Origin: Rufibacter hautae
Lineage (GTDB): Bacteria > Bacteroidota > Bacteroidia > Cytophagales > Hymenobacteraceae
Direction: 5' to 3'
DNA: 64,000 bases
Assembly: GCF_008271695.1 (NCBI RefSeq)
Contig: NZ_VKKY01000001.1
Span: forward strand, 1,544,589 to 1,608,588
The notes beneath the pieces are model-generated. The model made no database searches, was not told the origin of the DNA, and saw nothing but the letters and a program-made list of their open reading frames with translations. Of the stretch, positions 17,288 to 26,122 are shown in pieces. A program made the translations under genes and the position numbers. How positions within the stretch are numbered: position 1 is the first letter of the stretch; each line of letters opens with the position of its first letter.

Positions 17288-19015
17288 TTATTGCTTTACA
17301 AATGAATACTCGGCAGTTTTGTAGTCGTTCGTGACGGTGATGGTCGCTTTGTAATTACCGGCTTGCGTGATGCCTTTGTAGTTAGGGCCTCCGTTGGTCA
17401 TGGTTCCGCTCAGGGCCGTGCTGTTGGTCCCGAACTGAACATCCCAAGGGGAGTTGAACTTCAGGTCAAAGTTGGCTTTCAGGGCTACCGTTCCTTCAAA
17501 AGTATAAGGGTGCTTGTAGGTCAACAGGTACTCGTTGCGGGCATCCCATCCTCCGCCGGCATCATCCCAGTGGAAGAGTTTGATGTTGTAGTACTTCCAG
17601 GTGAGCTTACCGGTCTGGAAGTTCAGAGTGAGTTGGTAGGCCTGGTCACGAGAAACCACGATCCCTGCGTTTCCCGTACCGAAATCAACGGGCGCAGATA
17701 CGGCATCCGCGTCTGGCGTGGCGGTCTCGCCAATTTTGGCCGTGGTAGTGAAAGAAGTGCCCGAGCCGTCATTGGCAGAGTTCAGTCTGTATTCTTTGCT
17801 TGCCTCCAGCGCCAGGAACACGTTTGATTTGAAAGAGTTTCCGTCTTTGGTCAATTCTGCCACCACGGTGTTGCCTTGCAACAAGAACAGTTTGTCTGGG
17901 ATAGTGGCTGGAGGTGGCACAGAGGTGTCTTTCTGCAGGGAGTAGGTGTATTGCTCACCAGACAGGTTCAAAGTCACGATATGACGACCAGTGGCGGTTG
18001 CCGGAATGTCTTCAAACGTACCGGCAGGAGCCTGAGACTCCATCACCAGTTGGTTGCTGGTACCTTTCACGCGTTTCATGAGGTAACCCCAATCGCCGTT
18101 GGCTCTGAAAACGAACCCTTCGGTTTTCTCAATACCCAGGGAGGCTTTCCATACCCCGTTGCCTTGGTACTCCAATGCCTCCTCGCTGTTCCAGCCACCG
18201 GCAAACGCACCACCAATCACGCTCCAACGGTCAATCTTCACGAAGCTGAATTCGTTTGTGTTCAGGTCTACAGTAACGCGGTAAGTTCCGGCGCCCGGTG
18301 CTGCAATGGGGGTTCCTTTTTTGCGCAATTTGCCTTCTGCTGACGCGCCGTACACCAAGGAGGTGGCGTTCTGCTGGCTGTAGAATCTGAAAGTACCGCC
18401 CTCGGTTAAACGGGTGTACACCTCAAACACGTTGGTCCGGTTTCCGTTGGCGTCTTTCAATGGGCGCATCTGAATGGCTTGGCTTACATCGGCGCCTTTC
18501 TCGGTGGCTGAACCGGAGATATACAACCGGTCTGGGTGCGTCTCGTTCGCGAAACGGGTAACGGCGAGAGGCTTGCCCGCTGACACAGTTTCTTTGCTCA
18601 ACGACTGCGCCACCACGGCCCATTTCAACTGGGCCACCGCATTGGCATCGTAACCCGCCATGGACAAGGCTTGGTCAATCTGCACTGCGGTAGGCGTAGC
18701 GAACAGGTTTTTCCCGCCGTTGCCGGTAGGCATGCTCAGGATGGGCGTGCTGAAATCTGCGTTGGCGGCAGAGTCTATCACCAATCTGTAGGTGACGCCA
18801 TAGTTCTTGCTGGAGACTGCCGGAGCCCACTCAAAACGGGTAGTGGCGTTAGGCGCGGTCTGGTCCAGGGTGATGGCGGCATTCTCTGCCGGGTTAGCCA
18901 GTACCGGGGCACTCAGTTCCCAATTGCCCACCGGCTCAATATTGTCTTGCTCTTCGCAGGCGCCCACTACAAACAGCAGGGCCAGGAGCTGGAAAAACAC
19001 GTTTATCTTTTTCAT
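17288..19015 (-). CDS. susE: SusE/SusF-like glycan-binding lipoprotein
   Basis: A 575-residue surface lipoprotein (VVGAC, Cys20). The N-terminal SusE domain (about 25-140; APVLANPAENAAITLDQTAP, then FEWAPAVSSKNYGVTYRLVID) is followed by repeated SusE/SusF-type beta-sandwich modules (about 150-255, 258-350, 370-475, 478-575), each with a RWSVIGGAF..GWN or LFHWDDAGGGWDARNEY pattern rich in Trp, as expected for a glycan-binding surface. It would hold glucan at the cell surface next to SusCD. It sits 181 bases after susD with two hairpins in between, typical of reduced expression relative to susD. No enzymatic motif is visible. Confidence 0.87.
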   Translation of the reverse strand: MKKINVFFQLLALLFVVGACEEQDNIEPVGNWELSAPVLANPAENAAITLDQTAPNATTRFEWAPAVSSKNYGVTYRLVIDSAANADFSTPILSMPTGNGGKNLFATPTAVQIDQALSMAGYDANAVAQLKWAVVAQSLSKETVSAGKPLAVTRFANETHPDRLYISGSATEKGADVSQAIQMRPLKDANGNRTNVFEVYTRLTEGGTFRFYSQQNATSLVYGASAEGKLRKKGTPIAAPGAGTYRVTVDLNTNEFSFVKIDRWSVIGGAFAGGWNSEEALEYQGNGVWKASLGIEKTEGFVFRANGDWGYLMKRVKGTSNQLVMESQAPAGTFEDIPATATGRHIVTLNLSGEQYTYSLQKDTSVPPPATIPDKLFLLQGNTVVAELTKDGNSFKSNVFLALEASKEYRLNSANDGSGTSFTTTAKIGETATPDADAVSAPVDFGTGNAGIVVSRDQAYQLTLNFQTGKLTWKYYNIKLFHWDDAGGGWDARNEYLLTYKHPYTFEGTVALKANFDLKFNSPWDVQFGTNSTALSGTMTNGGPNYKGITQAGNYKATITVTNDYKTAEYSFVKQ

Positions 19016-19080
19016 GAGGACTATTTATTAGACATGAATTCTTGAAGAGACTCTTGGGCAAACACCTGCACCCCTCCTTC

Positions 19081-19109
19081 CTGGCCCCGCAAAGTATTTG
19101 CGGAGCCAG
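19081..19109 (-). terminator. Intercistronic hairpin between susD and susE
   Basis: A 13-bp stem with one mismatch, CTGGCCCCGCAAA / TTTGCGGAGCCAG, 3-base loop, no T-run. Together with the next hairpin it may protect the susCD transcript or attenuate readthrough into susE. Confidence 0.5.
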
Positions 19110-19112
19110 TTA

Positions 19113-19146
19113 TTTCAGGGCTGATTTTAGAAAAACAGTCCTGAAA
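19113..19146. repeat. Common palindrome family, between susD and susE
   Basis: TTTCAGGGCTGATTTT and AAAACAGTCCTGAAA arms. It lies directly beside the hairpin at 19081-19109, 50 bases beyond the susD stop. Confidence 0.65.
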
Positions 19147-19196
19147 CAGAACCCTGGGGGGAAGGTTCTGAGACGGGTGCCTTGCGGCCGAAAGAT

Positions 19197-20681
19197 TTAG
19201 TTATACCCTTGGGTTTGCGTCAACTGCGGGTTACGGTTGATCTCTGACTGCGGAATAGGCAGGAACAGCTCATGCGGCGCTACGTTGTACTCCTTGCGGG
19301 TATTGGTGCGCAGGTCAATCTCATTGAGGCTGTTCATTACCTGGGCAGCCACGCCGTAACGGCGCAGATCATCCCAACGGTGACCTTCCTGGGCCAGCTC
19401 CAGACGGCGCTCTTTCAAGATGGCCATTCTCATCTCCTCTTTGGTAGTGGAGGTATTCACGCCCAGGTTTACTCTTCTGCGCACGGTGTTCAACACGGTT
19501 CTGGCTTCTTCCAGACGGCCCAGCTCATTCAGGGCTTCGGCTTTCAGGAGCATGATATCGGCTAGCCTGAAGAGGTACTGGCGGTTGGTACTGGCCCAGC
19601 CGTTGGCACTTTTCCAGCGGTACGCGAACGGAACGCTTCCGCCAGTGCTCACTGACCAGAACTCATCTGACCAAGGTGCATTCTCAAACAAGATGGTGGT
19701 GTTTCTCCGGACATTGTCGTTCTCAGAGTTATAGGCATTCACCAGGTCATGCGACGGGGTCATGAATTTGCGCCAGGTATCACCGCTTAAAGACGGCGGG
19801 AGCAGCATCTGAGGACCCCAGTTAGCTTCGTTTCCGCCGATGAACTGCACCTCCATGATAGACTCGGCATTGTTGTAGTGCGCGCCGTCAAACAGATCGT
19901 TGAAGTTGCCTAGCAACTGGTAACCGGCCGGGCTGTTGATCACGGCATCGGCGTACTGCAGCACTTTGTTGTAGTCGCGGTCAGGGCGCTGCGCCCAGGC
20001 TTTGGCTAGAAGCGCGTTGGCGGCTCCGCGGGTAGCGCGGGCTTTGTTCACGCTGGCATTCTCTCCGAAGGTATCAGGCAGTCTGTTTTCCAAGGCAAAG
20101 GTCAGGTCGGTCACAATCTGGTTGTAGACCTCCACCTCGGTGGCGCGGGGCTTTTGGGTAGTAGCTGGGTCTAGCGAGGTTACTGGCTCTAACACCAACG
20201 GCACGCCACCCCACATTTTCACCAATTGGAAGTAGTGGTATGCGCGCAGGAAAGCAGCCTCGCCTAGAATCTGGTTCTTGCGGGTCTCAGACAACTGTGG
20301 GTCTGTGATCTGAGGTACCTTCTGCAACACCACGTTTGCTTTGGCAATGGCGTTGTAGATCTGGCTCCAGTTGTTCCAGAGACGGCTGTTGGTAGGCGTG
20401 ATGGCCACGTTGTCTACCGCGAAGATTTCGGCGTTGTCACCCCCGGCATAATAGTTATCAGAGAGAATCTCGCTGAACACCAGGTTGTCCCAGATGTAGT
20501 ATTCTGCCTGAAACGACTCATAAACGCCGGTTAACGCGGCTTCGGCATCGCTGGCAGATTTGTAGGCGTTTTCCGTAGTGGCCTCAGAAATGGGCTCCAG
20601 TTCCAGGAAATCGTCACAGGCGGGGGCTCCCATCAAGAGAGCACCTGCCAAGGTATATATGGCTATTCTGTTCAGTTTCAT
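19197..20681 (-). CDS. susD: RagB/SusD family nutrient-uptake outer membrane lipoprotein
   Basis: A 494-residue lipoprotein (GAPAC, Cys22, then DDFLELEP, the usual mature SusD start). It has the tetratricopeptide-rich SusD fold: AFLRAYHYFQLVKMWGGVPLV (about 141-161) is the family hallmark, followed by RATRGAANALLAKAW and the C-terminal RLADIMLLKAEALNELG..VRRR and RRLELAQEGHRWDDLRR. SusD caps the SusC barrel and captures oligosaccharide. It begins 10 bases after susC ends, so both are one operon. The ligand, probably beta-1,6-gluco-oligosaccharide, is inferred from neighbours. Confidence 0.95.
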   Translation of the reverse strand: MKLNRIAIYTLAGALLMGAPACDDFLELEPISEATTENAYKSASDAEAALTGVYESFQAEYYIWDNLVFSEILSDNYYAGGDNAEIFAVDNVAITPTNSRLWNNWSQIYNAIAKANVVLQKVPQITDPQLSETRKNQILGEAAFLRAYHYFQLVKMWGGVPLVLEPVTSLDPATTQKPRATEVEVYNQIVTDLTFALENRLPDTFGENASVNKARATRGAANALLAKAWAQRPDRDYNKVLQYADAVINSPAGYQLLGNFNDLFDGAHYNNAESIMEVQFIGGNEANWGPQMLLPPSLSGDTWRKFMTPSHDLVNAYNSENDNVRRNTTILFENAPWSDEFWSVSTGGSVPFAYRWKSANGWASTNRQYLFRLADIMLLKAEALNELGRLEEARTVLNTVRRRVNLGVNTSTTKEEMRMAILKERRLELAQEGHRWDDLRRYGVAAQVMNSLNEIDLRTNTRKEYNVAPHELFLPIPQSEINRNPQLTQTQGYN

Positions 20682-20691
20682 ATATTCTTAA

Positions 20692-23600
20692 TTAGAAAGA
20701 AAGATTCAGACCTAAGATTAAGTTGCGCGTCTGCGGATAGGTACCAAAGTCAACGCCCTGGGCTCTGTTGTTTCCGCCAAAGGCGTTCACCTCTGGGTCA
20801 AACCCTGAATAGTCTGTGAGGGTGAACAAGTTCTCGCCGGTGGCATAGAGGCGCAGGTTGTTCATTTTGATCTTGGACAACAGCGTTGAAGGCAGGTTGT
20901 AGCTGAGGGTAAGGGTTTTCACACGCAGGTAAGAACCGTCTTCCACAAAGCGGGAAGAGATGCGCGAATTGTCGGTGCTGGCCCAAACCGCTTTCGGGAT
21001 ATCCGTCACGTCACCTGGGTTTCTCCAACGATTGATAACGGCAATCCCCTGGTTTTTAGGATCAGACATGCCTTCCATTTCTATGCGGGTGGCGTTAAAG
21101 ATGTCATTGCCTTGTGAGCCCTGCAGGAAGATGCTCAAACCGAAGTTTTTGAAAGAGAAGGTGTTGGTTACCCCGTAGATGAAGTCTGGATTAGGGTTAC
21201 CAATGATCACGCGGTCATCCGCCGAAGGCGTAAAAGTGCTTTCGCCGTTTCTGTTGATGTAGTAGGCCATACCGGTGGCTGGGTCTACCCCACCCCACTG
21301 ATAGCCATAGAACAGGGCCAAGGGAGAACCTTCTCTTGACAAGCTCACATCACCTCTACCGGCTACGCCACCCCCGAAGAAGCTTTGGCCCAGGATGTTG
21401 GTTACTTTGTTTCTGTTGAATGACAAGTTCAGATCAGTGGTCCAGGAGAAATCACCCACCAGGTTCTGGGAGCTCACCAGGAACTCAAGACCTTTGTTTT
21501 GCAGGCTTCCTACGTTGGCATCACCACCGTTGAAACCGGTAGACCTTGGCACTTCAATAGGCAGCAACAGGTCTGTGGTTTTCTTCAAGTAGGCATCAAC
21601 GGTTAAAGAGATACGGGAATTGAGGAAAGCCACATCCAAACCTACGTTGGTCTGCTCAGACGCTTCCCAACCCAGTTGGTTGTTCCCGATAGAAGAGGGA
21701 TAGCTACCTGGTTGGGCGGTACCGCCAATAGGGTAGTTAGCGCCGTAGCCTACGCGGGGCAGGTATGCATACGCTCCCAAGCCGGTATCATTACCAACCA
21801 ATCCCCAACCTACGCGCAGTTTCAAATCATTCAACACGTTGGTTTTAGGGAAGAAATTTTCCTCAGAGATTCTCCAGCCCAAAGACGCTGATGGAAAGTA
21901 GCCCCAACGCACTTCCGGACCGAACACGGATGAAGCATCTGCTCTGAAGTTGGCGGTTAACAGGTACTTGTTCGCGAAGTCATAGGTCACCCGGCTAATG
22001 AACGAGGTGTTGGTTTTCTCAGACTTGTTCGCATCTGCCGACTGGATTACGGCACCGGCACCAGGTGTGGTTACTGCCGTACCAGAGAACTCCGTGCGCT
22101 CAATGCTGCTGTTTTCCCATCTGAATTTCTGCTGCACAGAACCCACCATGGCGCTGAAGTTGTGCTGCCCCACGGTTTTGGTGTAAGAAAGGGTGTTGTC
22201 CAGAATCCAGAAGTTGGTGAGGTTGGTGCTGTTACGGCCAATCCCTTTTCTGGCGCGGCCATAGCTAGTTCTGAACGGATCTAAGAAGTAGTCGTTGATG
22301 GCGCTGATGTAGTCAATACCAAAGTTGGCGCGGTATTTCAGGCCCTTCAGTAGTTGCACCTCGCCGTACACATTGCCCAAAAGACGCTGGTTGCGGTAGT
22401 TGCGGTCAGAGCCATCGGTGCTGGAGATTGGGTTTTCCCAGTCCTGGAACGGGTTGCTGGTGAAGGTTCCGTTAGCGTTGTACACACCAATGACTGGCGG
22501 GGTAGACAGTACGCCCAAGATCACCCCACCCTGGTTTACAGACTGGTTATCAGCTACGTCTACGTCATGGTAGCGGGTGTAGCCCATGTTGGTACCCACG
22601 GTTAACCAGTTGGAAAGCTTTTGCTCTAGGTTCACTTTAAAGCTGGCGCGGTCCATGGTAGAACTGCGCACGGCGCCGTTCTGCTTCATCCAACCGCCAG
22701 AGATGTAGTAGTTGGTTTTGTCGGTCTTGCCGGAAACGGCTAACTGGTAGTTCAGAGAGCTTCCGTTCTGGAAAACTTCTTTCTGCCAATCGGTATTCTC
22801 CTGGTAGCGGCTCCAGTCTGTGTTCTGGCCCAGTTCGGTCATCAGGTCACGGTACTGCTCGGCGTTCAACACGTCAAGGGTATTCCAAACTTGGGAAACC
22901 CCAGTGTAAGTGCTGAATTCAAAAGTTGGCTTCTCGGTTCTACCGCGTTTGGTGGTGATCAACACTACCCCGTTGGCACCCTGCGCTCCGTAGATGGCGG
23001 CCGAAGAGGCGTCTTTCAGAATAGAGATGCTTTCAATATCGGCGGGGTTCAAGCTTCTGGTATCACCAGAAGGAACGCCGTCTACCACGTACAAAGGATC
23101 ACTGTTGGCGGTAATAGAGCTTGTTCCCCGGATACGGATGTTGAAACCAGCCGAAGGTTTACCAGAGTTGGTCAATACCTGCACCCCGGCGGTTTTCCCC
23201 TGAATCAGATTCCCGATCTGGGTGTTAGGGCGGGCGTCAAAGGCTTCGTTGTCAATCACCGATACAGAACCGGTAATGTCTTCTTTTTTCTGCGTACCAT
23301 ACCCAATCACCACTACTTCTTGTAAGGATTTGGTATCTGGGGCCAGGGCTACGTTGATGGTAGAGCGGTTCTCAATGGCTACTTCCTGTGTCGTGTACCC
23401 GATGTAGGAAAGCACCAGGGTGCCGGTTCCGTTTGGGACGTTCAAGGAGAAGCCTCCGTTCACGTCTGTGGAAGTGGCGTTGGTGGTCCCTTTCACTGAA
23501 ACGGTAACGCCGGGCAACCCGGTCCCGTTCTCGTCGGTTACTTTCCCGGAAACGCGGAAGCCGTCCTGCACTACCGGAGCCACAGAAGCTTTGGGCTGGG

Positions 23601-23973
23601 CTGCTCTGGTGTTTCTGGTGCGCACGTGAATGTTGTTGTTCACCTGCTTGAACTCCAGGTTGGTGGTAGCCGCTACTTTTTCCAGCACTTTGTCCAAGGG
23701 CTCGTTCTTGGCCTGCACCGTCACCTTAGACCGGCTAGGCACTTCGTTCTCATCAAACGTGAACTTAAACAGGGTTTCGGCCTCCACTTTCCGGAAGAAT
23801 TCCTGGAGGGTGCCGTTGGTGATGGAGAGGGTGATTTTTGTTTTCTGAATAGTGCTCACCGGGGCTTTGCCGGGCGCGGCGAAACCCGTTGAGAAGAAAG
23901 CCAGATGCAGCACAAATACCGCCAAAGCTTTCCAGGTCATTCCTTTCAGGACGCCGTAAACGTTTTTTTCCAT
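20692..23973 (-). CDS. susC: SusC/RagA-type TonB-linked outer membrane protein with STN domain
   Basis: A 1093-residue outer membrane importer. Order: signal peptide (to about 33), secretin/TonB short N-terminal (STN) domain at about 50-120 (LQEFFRKVEAETLFKFTFDE), carboxypeptidase-like regulatory domain (about 140-225, VSGKVTDENGTGLPGVTVSVKG), TonB plug (about 240-350; VVVIGYGTQKKEDITGSVS marks the SusC/RagA subfamily), and the beta-barrel ending in the aromatic LNLSF. It imports glycans together with SusD using TonB energy. The STN domain is the extra piece that contacts FecR-type anti-sigma factors, and a fecR gene is immediately upstream with its sigma factor. This makes it a transducer as well as a transporter. 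Confidence 0.95.
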   Translation of the reverse strand: MEKNVYGVLKGMTWKALAVFVLHLAFFSTGFAAPGKAPVSTIQKTKITLSITNGTLQEFFRKVEAETLFKFTFDENEVPSRSKVTVQAKNEPLDKVLEKVAATTNLEFKQVNNNIHVRTRNTRAAQPKASVAPVVQDGFRVSGKVTDENGTGLPGVTVSVKGTTNATSTDVNGGFSLNVPNGTGTLVLSYIGYTTQEVAIENRSTINVALAPDTKSLQEVVVIGYGTQKKEDITGSVSVIDNEAFDARPNTQIGNLIQGKTAGVQVLTNSGKPSAGFNIRIRGTSSITANSDPLYVVDGVPSGDTRSLNPADIESISILKDASSAAIYGAQGANGVVLITTKRGRTEKPTFEFSTYTGVSQVWNTLDVLNAEQYRDLMTELGQNTDWSRYQENTDWQKEVFQNGSSLNYQLAVSGKTDKTNYYISGGWMKQNGAVRSSTMDRASFKVNLEQKLSNWLTVGTNMGYTRYHDVDVADNQSVNQGGVILGVLSTPPVIGVYNANGTFTSNPFQDWENPISSTDGSDRNYRNQRLLGNVYGEVQLLKGLKYRANFGIDYISAINDYFLDPFRTSYGRARKGIGRNSTNLTNFWILDNTLSYTKTVGQHNFSAMVGSVQQKFRWENSSIERTEFSGTAVTTPGAGAVIQSADANKSEKTNTSFISRVTYDFANKYLLTANFRADASSVFGPEVRWGYFPSASLGWRISEENFFPKTNVLNDLKLRVGWGLVGNDTGLGAYAYLPRVGYGANYPIGGTAQPGSYPSSIGNNQLGWEASEQTNVGLDVAFLNSRISLTVDAYLKKTTDLLLPIEVPRSTGFNGGDANVGSLQNKGLEFLVSSQNLVGDFSWTTDLNLSFNRNKVTNILGQSFFGGGVAGRGDVSLSREGSPLALFYGYQWGGVDPATGMAYYINRNGESTFTPSADDRVIIGNPNPDFIYGVTNTFSFKNFGLSIFLQGSQGNDIFNATRIEMEGMSDPKNQGIAVINRWRNPGDVTDIPKAVWASTDNSRISSRFVEDGSYLRVKTLTLSYNLPSTLLSKIKMNNLRLYATGENLFTLTDYSGFDPEVNAFGGNNRAQGVDFGTYPQTRNLILGLNLSF

Positions 23974-24053
23974 ATCTTGGGAGTGTTTAGTTTTAATTGT
24001 TTGTATTGCCTCATGGATCTGGATGCGCCAACATCTGGTTTCCGGAGGTAGTT

Positions 24054-24084
24054 GACAGGTAGGCCACCCAGTGGCTTACCTGTT
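24054..24084 (-). terminator. Hairpin between fecR and susC
   Basis: ACAGGTAGGCCAC / GTGGCTTACCTGT, a 13-bp stem with one mismatch and a short loop, 28 bases beyond the fecR stop. No T-run, so it may be an attenuator or processing site. susC therefore probably has its own sigma-dependent promoter in 23974-24050. Confidence 0.5.
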
Positions 24085-24111
24085 AAAAGAACCGGTCATC
24101 TCCTCATAAGC

Positions 24112-25149
24112 TCACGGTTTTTTGAAGGTTATCTGAACTTGGTCTTGGTTCACCTGGTAAGTGAAATGCTTTACAAAGCCAATGCCTTCCAGTACCTGGG
24201 GCAGGCTTTGCTGTCTGTATTCACCGGTATAACTCCATGCTTTTTTACTGGTTGGTCCCATGCCTTTCACGTCAATCTGCACGCCGTACCAGTTCTCAAT
24301 TCTATCTACCACCTCTTCCAGGCTGGCTTGTTTGAAATACAGCACCCCGTCTTTCCAGCCCAGCACTTCCTGCGCTTTAAAGGTGTCCACGGCATGTTTC
24401 TGGTCTTTGCGGTTGAACACCAATTGCTGCCCCGGCACCAATTGGGCCAGCGTGGCTTCCTCTTTTTCCTCCCCTTTGCTGATTTTCACCACCCCGGTGG
24501 CCAACGCCACCGAGATGGCGGTGTCTTTAGGCTGGTATCTGATGTTGAAGGAGGTACCCAAGGCCTGGGTATATATGGAGCCAGATTTCACCACGAAAGG
24601 CCGGTCTTTGTCTTTGGCCACCTGGAAGAAAGCCTCGCCCTCTAGCGCAATGTCTCTTCTGTTCTGGGCAAAAGGCACCAGGTAGCTCACTTTGCTGCCC
24701 GGCCGCATCACCACCGAGGACCCGTCTTCCAGCTGAATGGTTTTCCACTCGCCGGGGGCGGTCTGCACGGCCATCATTTTCCCAACGGCAGACTCTTTTT
24801 GAAAGTATTGGCTGGCCACAAACCAGACTAACCCCAGCGGCAACAGAATGGAGGCCGCCACGCGCATCCATTTGGTCCAGGCGCTTGGCTGCAGGGGCAG
24901 CACCTTGGCTTCTTGCGTCTCGTTTTGGGCGTCTTTTTGAATAAGGGCCTCTAAACTGCGCCAGGTTTTATCTGCGTCGTGTGCGTAAGTTGGTTCAGAC
25001 TGCTGGTGTTCCGCCTGGGCCCAGAGTTCCTTCATCTCAAGTTCCTGCTCAGGGGTAAGTTTCTGATGCTTAAACCACTCCAATACCGCCTTCACCTCAC
25101 CAGGGGCACATGCCCCCTTGTAAAAACGGTCTAGTAAGTGTTGATCCAT
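24112..25149 (-). CDS. FecR family anti-sigma factor
   Basis: A 345-residue single-pass inner membrane protein. The cytoplasmic N-terminal anti-sigma region (about 1-90, with FKHQKLTPEQELEMKELW) is followed by one transmembrane helix (about 95-115), the periplasmic FecR domain (about 125-225; TIQLEDGSSVVMRPGSKVSY, RDIALEGEAFFQVAKDK, GTSFNIRYQP), and a C-terminal DUF4974/STN-like domain (about 265-345). It binds the ECF sigma factor and releases it when the STN domain of the occupied SusC contacts its periplasmic part. It is divergent from the sigma gene (202-base spacer) and upstream of susC, the standard arrangement for a transporter-controlled locus. Confidence 0.93.
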   Translation of the reverse strand: MDQHLLDRFYKGACAPGEVKAVLEWFKHQKLTPEQELEMKELWAQAEHQQSEPTYAHDADKTWRSLEALIQKDAQNETQEAKVLPLQPSAWTKWMRVAASILLPLGLVWFVASQYFQKESAVGKMMAVQTAPGEWKTIQLEDGSSVVMRPGSKVSYLVPFAQNRRDIALEGEAFFQVAKDKDRPFVVKSGSIYTQALGTSFNIRYQPKDTAISVALATGVVKISKGEEKEEATLAQLVPGQQLVFNRKDQKHAVDTFKAQEVLGWKDGVLYFKQASLEEVVDRIENWYGVQIDVKGMGPTSKKAWSYTGEYRQQSLPQVLEGIGFVKHFTYQVNQDQVQITFKKP

Positions 25150-25351
25150 GGGTTATAAAAGATTAGCGCTTTTCCCTATTACACATATCCCCAGGCTTGC
25201 ACCACCTCCGTTTTCAAATATTTTTAACAAAACTTTCGGTTTTTGTTTTTTCTATAAAATGGTCTACATTTATCCTTAGTATTTTAGGTTTTTGAAATTG
25301 ACTACTTCAAAAGGAGATCTGAGGACGTTGGAAGAGAGAGGTTGTAGTAGC

Positions 25352-25978
25352 ATGAAAGACAGGTACTTTAACCAAAAAACCATGCAAACAGATAGCAGGG
25401 AAAGTTTCGTGGAGGACATTGAGGCCTTGACCACCGGTAACGTGGCGGCCTTTGAGCGTCTGTACCATAAACTGGAACCCAAGCTATTTGCCTTTGCCAT
25501 GAAACTGGTGAGAAGCCGCGAAGATGCCGAAGAAATAGTGCAGGAAGTTTTCCTGAAAGTATGGGAGCGCCGCAGTTCCCTGGACCCTACCCAGAACCTG
25601 GATGGCTACCTGTTCACCACCGCCAAGAACCTGGTGTACAACAAAGCCCGCCACCGGGTGTACGAGTTCGCCTTCGGCCAGTACCTGGCCGATTACGGGG
25701 CGGTTTCTGAAAACTCCACCCAAACCACGCTGGAGCACAAAGAACTGGTACAGTTGTTTGAAGAGGCCTGCGCCTCCATGCCGCCGGTGAGGCGACAGGT
25801 GTTTGTCATGAGCCGCACCGAGGGCCTGAGCAACACCGAGATTGCCACCAAGCTGAACACCAGCAACAGCAACATAGAAAACCACATCAACAAAGCCTTG
25901 AAAATGCTCCGGGAGAAATTCAAGAGCTATGACATTGTCTATGGCTTCCTCTTGATGTGTGCTTACTTAGTACGCTAA
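25352..25978 (+). CDS. ECF-type RNA polymerase sigma factor (FecI-like)
   Basis: A sigma-70 ECF factor of 208 residues from the ATG at 25352 (another in-frame ATG at 25382 is possible; codons upstream of 25352 lack an ATG). Region 2 is clear: AFERLYHKLEPKLFAFAMKLVRSREDAEEIVQEVFLKVWE, with DAEEIVQEVF the usual core-binding stretch. Region 4 is a helix-turn-helix (MSRTEGLSNTEIATKLNTSNSNIENHINKALKMLREKF). It belongs to the Bacteroidota group that partners FecR anti-sigma factors, and should direct transcription of susC and following genes. It is divergent from fecR and ends in a terminator at 26019-26055. Confidence 0.92.
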   Translation: MKDRYFNQKTMQTDSRESFVEDIEALTTGNVAAFERLYHKLEPKLFAFAMKLVRSREDAEEIVQEVFLKVWERRSSLDPTQNLDGYLFTTAKNLVYNKARHRVYEFAFGQYLADYGAVSENSTQTTLEHKELVQLFEEACASMPPVRRQVFVMSRTEGLSNTEIATKLNTSNSNIENHINKALKMLREKFKSYDIVYGFLLMCAYLVR

Positions 25979-26018
25979 CGGTTTTACTGGACTTTCTGAA
26001 AAACAAGCTCAAAAAGAG

Positions 26019-26055
26019 AAGCCCTCGACAGATGCAAAACATCAGCCGAGGGCTT
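26019..26055 (+). terminator. Terminator of the sigma factor gene
   Basis: AAGCCCTCG / CGAGGGCTT stem with a possible inner GATG/CATC pair and a TTTTT run, 40 bases after the stop. Confidence 0.85.
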
Positions 26056-26075
26056 TTTCACTTAGAATATCATTT

Positions 26076-26116
26076 GGTTTAGAACCTGTTTTTCAGAAAA
26101 ACAGCCCCTAAACACC
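26076..26116 (-). repeat. Common palindrome family, end of barrel lipoprotein gene
   Basis: GGTTTAGAACCTGTTTTTC then GAAAAACAGCCCCTAAACACC. It lies 7 bases beyond the stop of the minus-strand gene ending at 26123, so it may serve as its terminator. Confidence 0.65.
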
Positions 26117-26122
26117 AGGCAA

